From NCBI RefSeq assembly GCF_014207435.1, contig NZ_JACHGH010000001.1, positions 310,001-374,000 of the forward strand: a DNA stretch of 64,000 nucleotides. The letters are read 5' to 3'. How positions within the stretch are numbered: position 1 is the first letter of the stretch; every line of letters starts with the position of its first letter. Origin of the DNA: Salirhabdus euzebyi (lineage in GTDB: Bacteria > Bacillota > Bacilli > Bacillales > Alkalibacillaceae). The notes below the pieces were generated by a model, which worked only from the letters and a program-made list of their open reading frames with translations, was not told where the DNA came from and made no database searches. The position numbers and the translations under genes are program-made. Positions 1-8,656 of this stretch are shown piece by piece.

Positions 1-1554
1 TCGGGGCCTATTCGAATTGGGCAAGGGGTAGAATTTGACTATTGCTCTGTTCATGCTGCCATGTCCTTAAGGGAGCAAAACATCAAAGCAATTGTCATTA
101 ATAACAATCCCGAAACAGTAAGTACAGACTATAGTACTGCCGATCATCTCTATTTCGAGCCTTTAACAAAAGAAGATGTTTTACATGTTGTTCAAAAAGA
201 AAAAGCGCAAGGTGTATGTATCCAGTTTGGAGGGCAAACGGCTATCAATTTAGGTGAAGGCCTTGAAAGATCTGGTGTGAAAATTATGGGAACAAGTATA
301 AAAGCAATCGATATTACAGAGGACCGTAAACAGTTTTATCAATTGCTGAAGCAATTAAACATTCCCCACATACCAGGAGAAACCGTTGACAGCATTGATC
401 AAATAAGGCAAGTAGTAACAGAAATAGGCTATCCCGTTCTTATCAGACCCTCTTATGTTATTGGGGGCCAAGGGATGCATATCATTTCAAGCAACTCCGA
501 ATTAGAACAGTATGTGACATGGTTACAATCACAATCTTCCCTTACTAACGTTTTTCCGTTACTAATAGATCAATTTATTAAGGGAACGGAAGTAGAAATA
601 GATGTAGTGTGTGACGGTAAAGATGTGATTATTCCAGGGATTTTTGAGCACATTGAAAAGGCGGGTGTCCATTCCGGCGATAGTATGGCTGTCTTTCCGG
701 CCCCTACTTTATCCGAAAAACAAAAACAGACAATAGCATATTTTGCCAAACAGATTTCAGAACAGCTTCATATGAAGGGCATCATGAACATTCAGTTCGT
801 CATTGATGATCAGACTGCTGAAATATATTGTTTAGAAGTAAATCCCCGCGCTTCACGAACTGTACCTATAGTAAGTAAAGTGACAGGGGTGCCTATGATC
901 GATTTAGCAACAAGGGTTCAAATGGGAGAAAAATTAACAAATAAAGAATGGAAACTTGGGCTACATCACGCCCCACCATTCTTTGTCGTAAAAATCCCAG
1001 TCTTTTCGAACAACAAGCTTCCTAACGTAGATCCTGCTATAGGTCCTGATATGAAATCAACAGGTGAAGCGATTGGCATAGGTAAAACCGTTCAATCTGC
1101 TTTAACCAAAGCTTTTGGTTGGAAAAATAAAGTGCTCCCTTTTACACCAACAGATAAGTTATTTATAGCTTTATCAGAAGATGAAATAGATGAGCCGTTC
1201 CTTACGAATCTAAAAAAAATAAATGTAGTCAAGTACGCTTCTCCATCAACCGCTAAACTACTAAAAGATAAAGGGGTAGAATCCATCCAAGATATTTCTT
1301 TACATGACGCTTATGTGATGTGCTTAGATCAACAATTTCAGCTTATTTTTAGCAGCAATCAAGACAAAAGTATGGAACAAATTACATTAAGAGAACACGT
1401 GCTAAAAACAGATACTCCCTTTTTCACATCAAAAGAAACCCTTCTAGCATACTTAAAAACAGTAAATTGCCCGATAGAAGAACCATTTACGATGGAAGAG
1501 CTTTGGGAATCGAATAGAAAGGTCAATAAAAAGAAAGAAGGTGTGCTAGAGTGA
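1..1554 (+). CDS. carB: Carbamoyl phosphate synthase large subunit, arginine-type (5'-truncated by window edge)
   Basis: C-terminal half of the ATP-using large subunit that makes carbamoyl phosphate from glutamine-derived ammonia, bicarbonate and ATP. The frame is open from base 1, so the gene starts outside the window; an ATG at 61 is internal. What is visible starts at the conserved GPIRIGQG segment ahead of the second ATP-grasp unit, contains [11 protein letters not shown] around codon 280, and ends in a short MGS-like domain. The stop TGA (1552-1554) overlaps the argF start, which indicates translational coupling. The argF neighbour makes this the arginine-pathway enzyme rather than the pyrimidine one (inference from context). 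Confidence 0.93.
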   Translation, partial: SGPIRIGQGVEFDYCSVHAAMSLREQNIKAIVINNNPETVSTDYSTADHLYFEPLTKEDVLHVVQKEKAQGVCIQFGGQTAINLGEGLERSGVKIMGTSIKAIDITEDRKQFYQLLKQLNIPHIPGETVDSIDQIRQVVTEIGYPVLIRPSYVIGGQGMHIISSNSELEQYVTWLQSQSSLTNVFPLLIDQFIKGTEVEIDVVCDGKDVIIPGIFEHIEKAGVHSGDSMAVFPAPTLSEKQKQTIAYFAKQISEQLHMKGIMNIQFVIDDQTAEIYCLEVNPRASRTVPIVSKVTGVPMIDLATRVQMGEKLTNKEWKLGLHHAPPFFVVKIPVFSNNKLPNVDPAIGPDMKSTGEAIGIGKTVQSALTKAFGWKNKVLPFTPTDKLFIALSEDEIDEPFLTNLKKINVVKYASPSTAKLLKDKGVESIQDISLHDAYVMCLDQQFQLIFSSNQDKSMEQITLREHVLKTDTPFFTSKETLLAYLKTVNCPIEEPFTMEELWESNRKVNKKKEGVLE

Positions 1555-2507
1555 TGGAAAATGCAAAAACAGTAAATCAAGAACATAGTTTAAGCAGGCG
1601 GAATCTACTAACATTAGAAGATTTTTCAAAAGAGGAAATTTATTCTTTATTGGAGCTTGCTGATTATTTAAAACAACAACGAAAATTAGGGAAACAAATA
1701 CAGCCACTTAAAGGAAAGGTTTTAGGGTTAATCTTTGAAAAAGCTTCTACTAGAACGAGAGTCTCCTTTGAATCAGGAATGTACCAACTAGGCGGTACTG
1801 CTTTATTTTTATCAAAAAATGATTTGCAAATGGGAAGAGGCGAACCAATTTCTGACACAGCAAAGGTACTATCTGGTTATCTAGATGGTATCATGATTAG
1901 GACTTTCTCCCACTCTACCGTAGAAGAACTCGCGAAACATGCAACAATACCGATAATAAACGGTTTAACCGACTTATATCATCCTTGTCAAGTGCTTGCA
2001 GACTTACAAACAATCCGAGAAAAGAAAGGTACTCTTCAAAACTTGAAAGTTGCTTATATCGGTGACGGTAACAACATGGCCCACTCCCTTTTAATAGGTT
2101 GTGCAAAAATGGGTATGAACATTTCAATTGCGACTCCTGTTGGATATGAACCAAATCAAATGATTACTGACAAAGCAAAAGAAATCGGAAAACAACAAGA
2201 AATTATCTTAACGAATAACCCATATGAAGCGGTTAAGGATGCAGACATTATTTATACAGACGTATGGGCAAGTATGGGGCAAGAAGAAGAGCAATGGAAA
2301 AGAGAAAAAGATTTTCAACTGTTCCAAGTAGATGAAAAACTTTTAAAATCAGGAAAAAGTACTACTCTCTTCATGCATTGTCTGCCAGCTCATAGAGGTG
2401 AGGAAGTAGCTGCGAATGTAATAGATGGCCCACACTCTATCGTATATCAACAAGCAGAAAATAGACTACATGTACAAAAGGCATTGTTAACAGCTATTTT
2501 AGGGTAA
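1551..2507 (+). CDS. argF: Ornithine carbamoyltransferase
   Basis: Converts ornithine and carbamoyl phosphate to citrulline in arginine synthesis. It is 318 aa, the usual length. The carbamoyl-phosphate loop STRTR lies around residue 65, HPCQ around 140, and the ornithine-binding [10 protein letters not shown] near residue 280. The start is GTG 1551 or the adjacent ATG 1554; AGAAGGTG at 1536-1543 fits the GTG better (7 nt). The gene overlaps the carB stop and shares its operon, so the upstream enzyme hands carbamoyl phosphate to it. It is followed directly by a strong terminator. In B. subtilis a different gene (yrvM) lies beyond aspS, so the arg operon is an unusual neighbour here. Confidence 0.95.
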   Translation: MMENAKTVNQEHSLSRRNLLTLEDFSKEEIYSLLELADYLKQQRKLGKQIQPLKGKVLGLIFEKASTRTRVSFESGMYQLGGTALFLSKNDLQMGRGEPISDTAKVLSGYLDGIMIRTFSHSTVEELAKHATIPIINGLTDLYHPCQVLADLQTIREKKGTLQNLKVAYIGDGNNMAHSLLIGCAKMGMNISIATPVGYEPNQMITDKAKEIGKQQEIILTNNPYEAVKDADIIYTDVWASMGQEEEQWKREKDFQLFQVDEKLLKSGKSTTLFMHCLPAHRGEEVAANVIDGPHSIVYQQAENRLHVQKALLTAILG

Positions 2508-2526
2508 AAGTGAATGAATGAATGAG

Positions 2527-2560
2527 AAAAACCTTAAGGAATTTACTCCTTAAGGTTTTT
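2527..2560. terminator. Two-way terminator shared by argF (+) and 6S RNA (-)
   Basis: Perfect 14-bp inverted repeat (arms 2527-2540 and 2547-2560, 6-nt loop). Each arm starts or ends in a run of five A/T, so it ends in U residues on either strand. It lies 20 bp after the argF stop and just beyond the 3' end of the 6S RNA. Confidence 0.88.
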
Positions 2561-2565
2561 AATGT

Positions 2566-2776
2566 TATGTATGACCAATCCCAATCGTGCCGTCACCTTG
2601 AACGTTTTGAACCCGCTCCCAGCAGGTGGGTGCCCTGTTCTATGTTTTGTACTTCCACTCTATAATTGGAGGCTTGCACGCCACACAGAAACGCTAGGCT
2701 CCCGTTTACGTTGTTGTTCGGTCAAAACTGAATGGTTATGACGAACACATCAGGATTGGTATCAACTTTTTACTGT
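2566..2776 (-). ncRNA. ssrSA: 6S RNA (6S-1 type)
   Basis: Small RNA that binds the sigma-A RNA polymerase holoenzyme and lowers transcription in stationary phase. Read on the minus strand, the 5' ACCAATCC (2759-2752) pairs with GGATTGGT near the 3' end (2574-2581). In between is the block with TGTGTGG, GTGGAAGTACAAAA and GGGCACCCACCTGC that I recognise from Bacillus 6S-1. It sits just downstream of aspS, the same place as ssrSA/bsrA in B. subtilis. It has its own promoter (2783-2812), and the precursor is about 200 nt. The exact processed ends are not visible. Confidence 0.87.
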
Positions 2777-2782
2777 AATTGA

Positions 2783-2812
2783 ATGATATCATATAAAACA
2801 TGTGAGTATCAA
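2783..2812 (-). promoter_or_regulatory. Sigma-A promoter of 6S RNA
   Basis: Minus strand -35 TTGATA (2812-2807), 18 bp, -10 TATCAT (2788-2783). This places the start near 2776, about 15 nt ahead of the closing stem of 6S RNA. Confidence 0.6.
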
Positions 2813-2973
2813 GGTCTAATTCAATGGTTAATTTACATCTTTTTTACAATTTTACATGCCCATTAAAATAGAATGTCAATTATCCTTTTCATGCATAATT
2901 TTATTGTACTCCTAATATATAGTAGCTTCCATAGATTATAGTCGATCAACAAACTAATGCACCTGAGGTAATA

Positions 2974-3000
2974 AAAAGCTTGGCAGTCAGCCAAGCTTTT
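2974..3000 (-). terminator. Terminator after aspS
   Basis: 11-bp perfect stem (2974-2984 with 2990-3000, 5-nt loop) ending in a T run on the minus strand, 10 bp beyond the aspS stop. Confidence 0.85.
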
Positions 3001-3009
3001 CTCTATTCC

Positions 3010-4776
3010 TTATTTTTTTAAGTGGAGTTTTAAACTTAACTCCTCTAGTTGAGCATCACTAACTGTCGAAGGTGCTTCCGTTAATAAACAAGAAGCAGAT
3101 GCTGTTTTCGGAAATAAAATGGTGTCTCTTAAATTCTTTCTTCCCGCTAACAACATAATGAAGCGGTCAAACCCTAATGCAATACCACCATGTGGTGGCG
3201 CTCCAAATTCAAGTGCTTCCATTAAGAAGCCAAATTGTTCATTAGCTTCTTCCTGTGAAAAACCTAAAGCCTTAAACATTTTTTCCTGCATTTCTTTTTG
3301 ATAAATACGTAAAGACCCTCCACCTAACTCATATCCATTTAGCACTAAATCATATGCTTCTGCCTTCGCTTCACCAGGAGCAGTATCTAATTTATCAAGA
3401 TCACCATCAGCAGGCATTGTAAATGGATGATGTGCAGCAAAATAACGGTCTGATTCTTCGTCATACTCTAATAGAGGCCAATCTGTAACCCATAGGAAAT
3501 TAAATTTAGATTCATCGATCATATTTAATTCTTTACCTAGTTTTAATCGAAGGGCACCTAAGCTTTCGTATACGACTGTTGTTTTGTCGGCAACGAATAA
3601 TAGTAAGTCGCCATCTTCAACTGACATGGAAGTTTTAAGCTGCTGAACCTCTTCTTCATTAAAGAATTTTGCGATAGGGCCAGATAACTCGTTGTTCTCC
3701 GCTTTCAACCAGGCTAACCCTTTTGCACCATAAATTTTCACATAATCTGTTAACTTATCAATATCTTTACGAGAAAAATGACTAGCACTACCTTTTACAT
3801 TTAAACCACTGACTTTACCTCCTGATTCAACAGCACTACTAAACACTTTAAAACCAGAGTCCTTTACTACTTCTGATACATTCACTATTTCTAATTCGAA
3901 ACGTGTATCCGGTTTATCCGACCCATAACGTTCCATCGCTTCATCATAACTTATTTGTGGAAATGGAGTTTGAATATCAAGGTTTTTTACTTCTTTCATT
4001 ACCTTTTTCATCATACGTTCCATCATTTCCATAATGTCTTCTTTTGTCATAAAGGAAGTTTCGATATCAATTTGTGTAAACTCTGGTTGACGGTCCGCTC
4101 GTAAATCCTCATCACGAAAACATCTTGCTATTTGATAATACTTTTCAAAACCAGAAACCATTAGTAGTTGTTTAAACAGCTGTGGTGATTGTGGTAAAGC
4201 GTAAAATTCTCCAGGGTGTACTCGGCTTGGAACTAAATAGTCTCTCGCCCCTTCTGGTGTACTCTTCGTTAACATTGGCGTTTCCATTTCTAAGAACTCT
4301 TCTTCGTTTAAAAAGTTTCGAATGACTTGTGTTGTTTTGTGACGTAATTTAAACGTTTCTTGTAAAGGTGTTCTTCTTAAATCCAAATAACGATACTTTA
4401 ATCTCGTTTCCTCTGCAGTGTCTAAATCATCTTGAATCGCAAAAGGCGGCGTTTCTGATTTATTTAAGATGATTATATTGCTTACTTCTACCTCTAAATG
4501 CCCTGTGGCTAAGTTATTATTAATCGTACTTTCATCTCTAGCTACAACTTTTCCGCTAATTTCTAAAACATATTCACTTCTAACATTTTCTGCTTGTTTT
4601 AACGCCTCTTCATTTAGAGCTGGATTAAAAACAATTTGAACGATTCCAGAACGGTCCCGTAAGTCAATAAATATTAAACCACCTAAATCACGTCGTTTTT
4701 GTACCCAACCTTTTAACGTAACTTCTTGCCCAATGTGTTCAGATGTTAGTTTCCCACAGTAAAACCTTTTACTCAT
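3010..4776 (-). CDS. aspS: Aspartate--tRNA ligase
   Basis: Class IIb aminoacyl-tRNA synthetase that charges tRNA(Asp). An N-terminal OB-fold anticodon domain ([15 protein letters not shown] near residue 20) is followed by the catalytic core: motif 2 around residues 215-235 ([14 protein letters not shown]), a bacterial insertion domain, and motif 3 [11 protein letters not shown] near the C-terminus. The start at 4776 (588 aa) is chosen because AGGAGGA at 4784-4790 lies 8 nt from it but only 2 nt from an ATG at 4782. The Shine-Dalgarno sequence is inside the last codons of hisS and the genes overlap by 8 nt, so translation is coupled. It shares the hisS T-box leader. Confidence 0.96.
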   Translation of the reverse strand: MSKRFYCGKLTSEHIGQEVTLKGWVQKRRDLGGLIFIDLRDRSGIVQIVFNPALNEEALKQAENVRSEYVLEISGKVVARDESTINNNLATGHLEVEVSNIIILNKSETPPFAIQDDLDTAEETRLKYRYLDLRRTPLQETFKLRHKTTQVIRNFLNEEEFLEMETPMLTKSTPEGARDYLVPSRVHPGEFYALPQSPQLFKQLLMVSGFEKYYQIARCFRDEDLRADRQPEFTQIDIETSFMTKEDIMEMMERMMKKVMKEVKNLDIQTPFPQISYDEAMERYGSDKPDTRFELEIVNVSEVVKDSGFKVFSSAVESGGKVSGLNVKGSASHFSRKDIDKLTDYVKIYGAKGLAWLKAENNELSGPIAKFFNEEEVQQLKTSMSVEDGDLLLFVADKTTVVYESLGALRLKLGKELNMIDESKFNFLWVTDWPLLEYDEESDRYFAAHHPFTMPADGDLDKLDTAPGEAKAEAYDLVLNGYELGGGSLRIYQKEMQEKMFKALGFSQEEANEQFGFLMEALEFGAPPHGGIALGFDRFIMLLAGRKNLRDTILFPKTASASCLLTEAPSTVSDAQLEELSLKLHLKK

Positions 4777-6055
4777 CTGCATTTCCTCCTCGCAAAGATT
4801 CCTTCACATATGGGATTGCTTCTTCTAATGATTTTTCAATTTGTGTTCCCGTTTCCATATGCTTAATACTAATTTGGTTGTTTTTCAATTCATCTTCACC
4901 TAAAACGAAAACAATTTTTGCTTGTAGTCGATCGGCTGTTTTGAATTGGGCCTTCATCTTTTTATCCATGTAATCTAAATCTACTTTTACTCCTGACTTA
5001 CGTAAGTCAAATGCCAATTTAACTGCTTCTCTTTTCGCTTCTGTTCCAAGTGCAACAATATAAACATCCAAGGAATCCTCTACCGGTAATAAAATGTTTT
5101 CTGCTTCTAAAGCAAGTAATAAACGTTCAATACTTAAAGCGAAACCAATACCAGGTGTTTCAGGTCCTCCAAGCTCTTGGACAAGTCCGTTGTATCTCCC
5201 ACCACCTGATAAAGTGGTAATAGCACCAAAACCTTCTGCATCGCTCATTATTTCAAATGCTGTATGATTGTAATAGTCTAGGCCACGAACAAGATTAGGA
5301 TCTTCTTCGTATGGAATATCCATTTTTTCTAAGTATGTTTTTACCTCTTCAAAATACGTACGTGAATAGTCATTTAAATAATCAAAAATAGAAGGAGCCG
5401 TTTTCATAGCTGGATGTTCCCTATCCTTCTTACAATCCAATACGCGTAACGGATTTTTCTCTAATCTATTTTGACAATCTCCACAAAGCTCATTCTTATG
5501 TGGTGAAAAGTGATCTACTAAAGCATTGCGGTGATTCGTTCTACTTTCCGCATCCCCTAAGCTATTAACAACAAGTCTAAGAGACTTTAACCCTAACGTT
5601 TTATAACACTCTAACGCAAAAGCCATTACCTCAGCATCTATTGCCGGATCTGCACTTCCGAGAACTTCAATCCCAAATTGGACAAATTGTCTTGTACGAC
5701 CTTTCTGAGGGCGTTCATAGCGGAACATTGGGCCAAAGTAAAATAGCTTTGTCGGTTGTTGTGGTAAACCAAACATTTTATGTTGAACATAAGCCCGGAC
5801 TACAGATGCTGTCCCCTCAGGCCGCAATGTTAAACTTCTTCCACCACGATCTTCAAACGTATACATTTCCTTTTGTACAATATCTGTTGTGTCTCCTACT
5901 CCACGTTGGAATAATTCCGTACTTTCAAAAAGTGGAGTACGAATTTCTTCATAATTAAATCTTTTAGAAAGGTCATTTAACCTTTTCTCAACATATTGCC
6001 ATTTTTTAGACTGACTAGGTAAAATATCTTCCGTACCTCTTGGAACATTAATCAT
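4769..6055 (-). CDS. hisS: Histidine--tRNA ligase
   Basis: Class II synthetase that charges tRNA(His); 428 aa, normal length. Motif 1 region near the N-terminus (PRGTEDILP), motif 2 with [14 protein letters not shown] around residue 112, the histidine-specific loop [13 protein letters not shown] near 258, and motif 3 [12 protein letters not shown] near 310. A C-terminal anticodon-binding alpha/beta domain follows. The start ATG has GGGGGAG upstream. It is first in the hisS-aspS operon, behind a T-box riboswitch and a near-consensus promoter. The leader seems tuned to tRNA(Asp) rather than tRNA(His), see the T-box entry. Confidence 0.97.
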   Translation of the reverse strand: MINVPRGTEDILPSQSKKWQYVEKRLNDLSKRFNYEEIRTPLFESTELFQRGVGDTTDIVQKEMYTFEDRGGRSLTLRPEGTASVVRAYVQHKMFGLPQQPTKLFYFGPMFRYERPQKGRTRQFVQFGIEVLGSADPAIDAEVMAFALECYKTLGLKSLRLVVNSLGDAESRTNHRNALVDHFSPHKNELCGDCQNRLEKNPLRVLDCKKDREHPAMKTAPSIFDYLNDYSRTYFEEVKTYLEKMDIPYEEDPNLVRGLDYYNHTAFEIMSDAEGFGAITTLSGGGRYNGLVQELGGPETPGIGFALSIERLLLALEAENILLPVEDSLDVYIVALGTEAKREAVKLAFDLRKSGVKVDLDYMDKKMKAQFKTADRLQAKIVFVLGEDELKNNQISIKHMETGTQIEKSLEEAIPYVKESLRGGNADE

Positions 6056-6195
6056 GATAGCTCCCCCTTAACTAAAATTAAATATTGGTTACAGCTTTTT
6101 ATAATAAAAATTCTTGCTACATCTTAACGATTAGGATTCACACAAACGTAGTTACGTCGTAGCTTGGACAATCATTAGAAAAGCAGCCTAAATAT

Positions 6196-6531
6196 AAAAA
6201 AATCCCGTCCCCTATAAAAAAGGGACGAGATTTTACCCGCGTTGCCACCCTAAGTTGAAGCCAATTTAATGAACTTCCACTCTATACAATAACGCTTGCT
6301 TGCGTCCAACATCTACTAAGTATCCCGTTCGATGAGGAACCTCCAGAACGTCTTTCATTAAGATCGTGTGAAGAAATGTTTTCAGCCTAGACATTTCCTC
6401 TCTGTTCACCGTATGCTTAACTACTTTTTCCTTCATAGGCTTTCCTATATGTTTTAATGATAAATTGATCGGGACAACTATGCCCTTTCATTATTAGAAA
6501 ACTTACCAGTCAACGACTTTTCTTTAGATTG
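6196..6531 (-). promoter_or_regulatory. T-box riboswitch leader of hisS-aspS, specifier probably GAC (Asp)
   Basis: Leader RNA that senses uncharged tRNA and prevents termination. The T-box motif TAGGGTGGCAACGCGGG is at 6252-6236. The terminator stem pairs 6201-6213 with 6221-6232 and is followed by a U run. Stem I shows AGTAGTTAA and CAGAGAG. In the valS leader of this window the specifier region reads GAA-G-GTC-GCC-CTGGA (GTC = Val). The matching place here reads GAA-A-GAC-GTT-CTGGA, giving GAC (Asp) at 6352-6350 followed by a purine. A His codon (CAC, around 6366-6370) exists nearby but is out of that register. Confidence 0.9.
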
Positions 6532-6537
6532 ATTCTT

Positions 6538-6566
6538 ATCATAAAGATGTAAAATCAAAATGTCAA
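6538..6566 (-). promoter_or_regulatory. Sigma-A promoter of the hisS T-box leader
   Basis: -35 TTGACA (6566-6561), 17 bp, -10 TATGAT (6543-6538). The -35 box contains the TGA stop of the upstream YrzK-like gene. Confidence 0.85.
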
Positions 6567-6739
6567 GAACGATCCAGCTTTTCTTTTAATTTTTTTACTT
6601 CTCCTAGCGATAATCCAAACTCTTGTGCAGTTTCAAGAGCAGTTTGCTCTTTTGCTGATTCAAGGAAATGATGAAAATCAATATTGAATATATCTTGCTC
6701 ACTTGGTACTAAGGCATGTCTTTTTCCACTTATTCTCAC
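6563..6739 (-). CDS. yrzK: Small YrzK-like protein
   Basis: 58-residue protein, charged and mostly helical, with a segment resembling a helix-turn-helix (TAQEFGLSLGEVKKLKEKL at the C-terminal end). The function is not known to me. I choose GTG 6739 because GGGAGGG sits 6 nt before it; the ATG at 6754 lies upstream of that ribosome-binding site and cannot use it. The name comes from position: B. subtilis has yrzK between yrvJ and hisS. Its stop codon lies inside the -35 box of the hisS promoter, so there is no spacer between the two. Confidence 0.7.
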   Translation of the reverse strand: MRISGKRHALVPSEQDIFNIDFHHFLESAKEQTALETAQEFGLSLGEVKKLKEKLDRS

Positions 6740-6807
6740 AGCGAACCCTCCCATTTTAAATTATTTTGTTCAAAAAAGAAGGTTTTCTTACATAAAAAAA
6801 TGAATTT

Positions 6808-6836
6808 TTGATAAAATTGTTGAATGTAGATGTAAA
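6808..6836 (+). promoter_or_regulatory. Possible promoter of the SH3/amidase gene
   Basis: TTGATA (6808-6813), 17 bp, TGTAAA (6831-6836), about 25 bp ahead of the start codon. The -10 box is only a 4/6 match. Confidence 0.4.
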
Positions 6837-6859
6837 ACAACATTGAGGGAGGAATCATT

Positions 6860-8110
6860 TTGGACAAGAAAAAGTTCTTCTTGTCATTAGCACTGTCTTT
6901 CTTTTATCTCCTATTGGTCACCTATGAAGTAAGTGCAAAGCAAGGAACAATAGCTGTTGATAACCTAAACATAAGAAGTGGTCCTGGTTTAGATCACAAT
7001 GTTATTGGACAAGCCAATCAAGATACACAGGTAGAAATACTAGAAGAATCGGGTGAATGGACCAAAATCAAAACAAATCAACTGGAAGGTTGGGTTGCAT
7101 CCGAATATCTCCATCAGTCTAATGGTGAAATAAATAGTACTGGGTTTGTATCCATAGATCCAGGGGTATCAGCTATCAGTGTTAGAGACCAACCAACTTA
7201 TAGTGGAAATATTATTGATCAAATTAAAGATGGACAAACGTATCCAGTTTTAAATCAAGAAAAAGGATGGATTCAAATTGAACTTCCTTCCGGACAATCA
7301 GGTTGGGTAGCAAAATGGTTGGTGAAATATAATAAGGCAAGTACCGATTCAGATACAATTACCGTTCTTTTCGACCAAACCCACTTTCGTAGTGGACCCT
7401 CGGTTGATCATGAAATTGTTGGAAAAAGTGATAGTGGAAAAAGTTATCAGGTCATAAGTAAACAAGGTAATTGGTACGAATTCCAACACGAGAATCAAAG
7501 TATGTATGTGGCTGAATGGTTAGTCGATGCCACACAACAAGGAAATACTTATCCAAATGGACTAAGTGTGTTGAAAAATAAAGTTATTGTGATTGATGCG
7601 GGGCATGGTGGATACGATACTGGTACAATCGGTGTAAGTGGTAAATATGAAAAAGACTTAACGGAAAGAACAGGTAATTTACTTGCAAAGAAATTAGCAG
7701 CTTTGGGGGCAAAGCCATTATTAACACGCTCTAATGACATTTATTTGCCCTTAAACACGAGAGTAGCTTATTCAAACGCAAATAATGCAGACGCTTTTAT
7801 AAGCATCCATTATAACAGCTCTATGGAATTCCCAGAGGTTCATGGTATAGGTAGCTTTTATTATGATGAGCAACATCTACCTTTAGCGACTGAAATACAA
7901 AAAGAACTCGTTCAAGCGACAGGGTTTAGAGACAGGAATGTGAAATTTGGGAACTTTCTTGTCATACGTGAGAACACGCAGCCATCTGTATTATTAGAAC
8001 TGGGATTTCTATCCAATAATCAAGAAGAGAGAACAATAAATACAGAACACTTTCAACAACAAGCTACTAATGCGATTGTTCGAGGGTTAATCAATCACTA
8101 TCAAAAATAA
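6860..8110 (+). CDS. Secreted N-acetylmuramoyl-L-alanine amidase with SH3b domains
   Basis: Cell-wall hydrolase that cuts the amide bond between muramic acid and the stem peptide. A signal peptide (residues 1-27, KKK then a hydrophobic stretch, ending in VSA) is followed by three bacterial SH3 repeats (about 30-90, 100-155, 165-220) that bind wall. A C-terminal amidase_3 zinc domain has VIDAGHGGYDTG (about 247), a conserved Glu in DLTERTGNLL, the zinc ligand in ISIHYNSS, and catalytic LLELGFLSN near 377. The start is TTG 6860 with GAGGGAGGA 6 nt upstream. It corresponds by position and domains to B. subtilis yrvJ. It is convergent with dtd, with a shared terminator. Confidence 0.9.
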   Translation: MDKKKFFLSLALSFFYLLLVTYEVSAKQGTIAVDNLNIRSGPGLDHNVIGQANQDTQVEILEESGEWTKIKTNQLEGWVASEYLHQSNGEINSTGFVSIDPGVSAISVRDQPTYSGNIIDQIKDGQTYPVLNQEKGWIQIELPSGQSGWVAKWLVKYNKASTDSDTITVLFDQTHFRSGPSVDHEIVGKSDSGKSYQVISKQGNWYEFQHENQSMYVAEWLVDATQQGNTYPNGLSVLKNKVIVIDAGHGGYDTGTIGVSGKYEKDLTERTGNLLAKKLAALGAKPLLTRSNDIYLPLNTRVAYSNANNADAFISIHYNSSMEFPEVHGIGSFYYDEQHLPLATEIQKELVQATGFRDRNVKFGNFLVIRENTQPSVLLELGFLSNNQEERTINTEHFQQQATNAIVRGLINHYQK

Positions 8111-8124
8111 ATAAGAAATAGAGA

Positions 8125-8159
8125 AAAAGGACATTCTAAAAAAATTAGAATGTCCTTTT
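8125..8159. terminator. Two-way terminator between the amidase gene and dtd
   Basis: 15-bp perfect stem (8125-8139 with 8145-8159), A/T runs on both outer ends, placed between convergent genes. Confidence 0.85.
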
Positions 8160-8191
8160 ACATTTATTTCTATTTTATATAGGAGCAAAGA

Positions 8192-8644
8192 TTATTTCTT
8201 CCTATCAGCACTATCTAGCATTAATGTTACAGGACCATTATTGGTCAAAGATACGCTCATCATTTCCCCAAAAATGCCTGTTTCCAAAGGAATCCCTTTA
8301 TTGGCGATGAGTTTATTAAAGGTTTTATACAATTCGTTTGCCGGTTCAGGTTTTGCTGCATTCATAAAGTTTGGCCGTCTTCCTTTTCGACAATCACCGT
8401 ACAGTGTAAATTGTGAAATGGACAATATAGACCCTTTAACATCTTTCAAAGATAAGTTCATCTTCCCTTGTTCATCTTCAAAAATACGCAAATTTACTAT
8501 TTTGTCCACCAAATATTCTGCATCTTCTACATCATCATCATGAGTTACCCCAAGAAGTACAACTATACCTTCTTGAATTTTACCCACTTCGCTATGATTG
8601 ACGACAACACTAGCCTGACTAACTTTTTGAATAACTGCTCTCAT
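8192..8644 (-). CDS. dtd: D-aminoacyl-tRNA deacylase
   Basis: Removes D-amino acids mistakenly attached to tRNAs; cytosolic dimer. It is 150 aa, the family length. It shows both hallmark motifs: [15 protein letters not shown] (about 78-92) and TNNGPVT near residue 136, which form the cross-subunit site. AAGGGG lies 7 nt before ATG 8644. It starts 12 nt after relA and is clearly cotranscribed with it, the same pairing as in B. subtilis. Confidence 0.96.
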   Translation of the reverse strand: MRAVIQKVSQASVVVNHSEVGKIQEGIVVLLGVTHDDDVEDAEYLVDKIVNLRIFEDEQGKMNLSLKDVKGSILSISQFTLYGDCRKGRRPNFMNAAKPEPANELYKTFNKLIANKGIPLETGIFGEMMSVSLTNNGPVTLMLDSADRKK

Positions 8645-8656
8645 TACTTAAACCCC

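Noticed and set aside
6366-6370. CAC as His specifier of the hisS T-box
   Set aside because: Not in register with the specifier seen in the valS leader; GAC at 6352-6350 is in register and followed by a purine.
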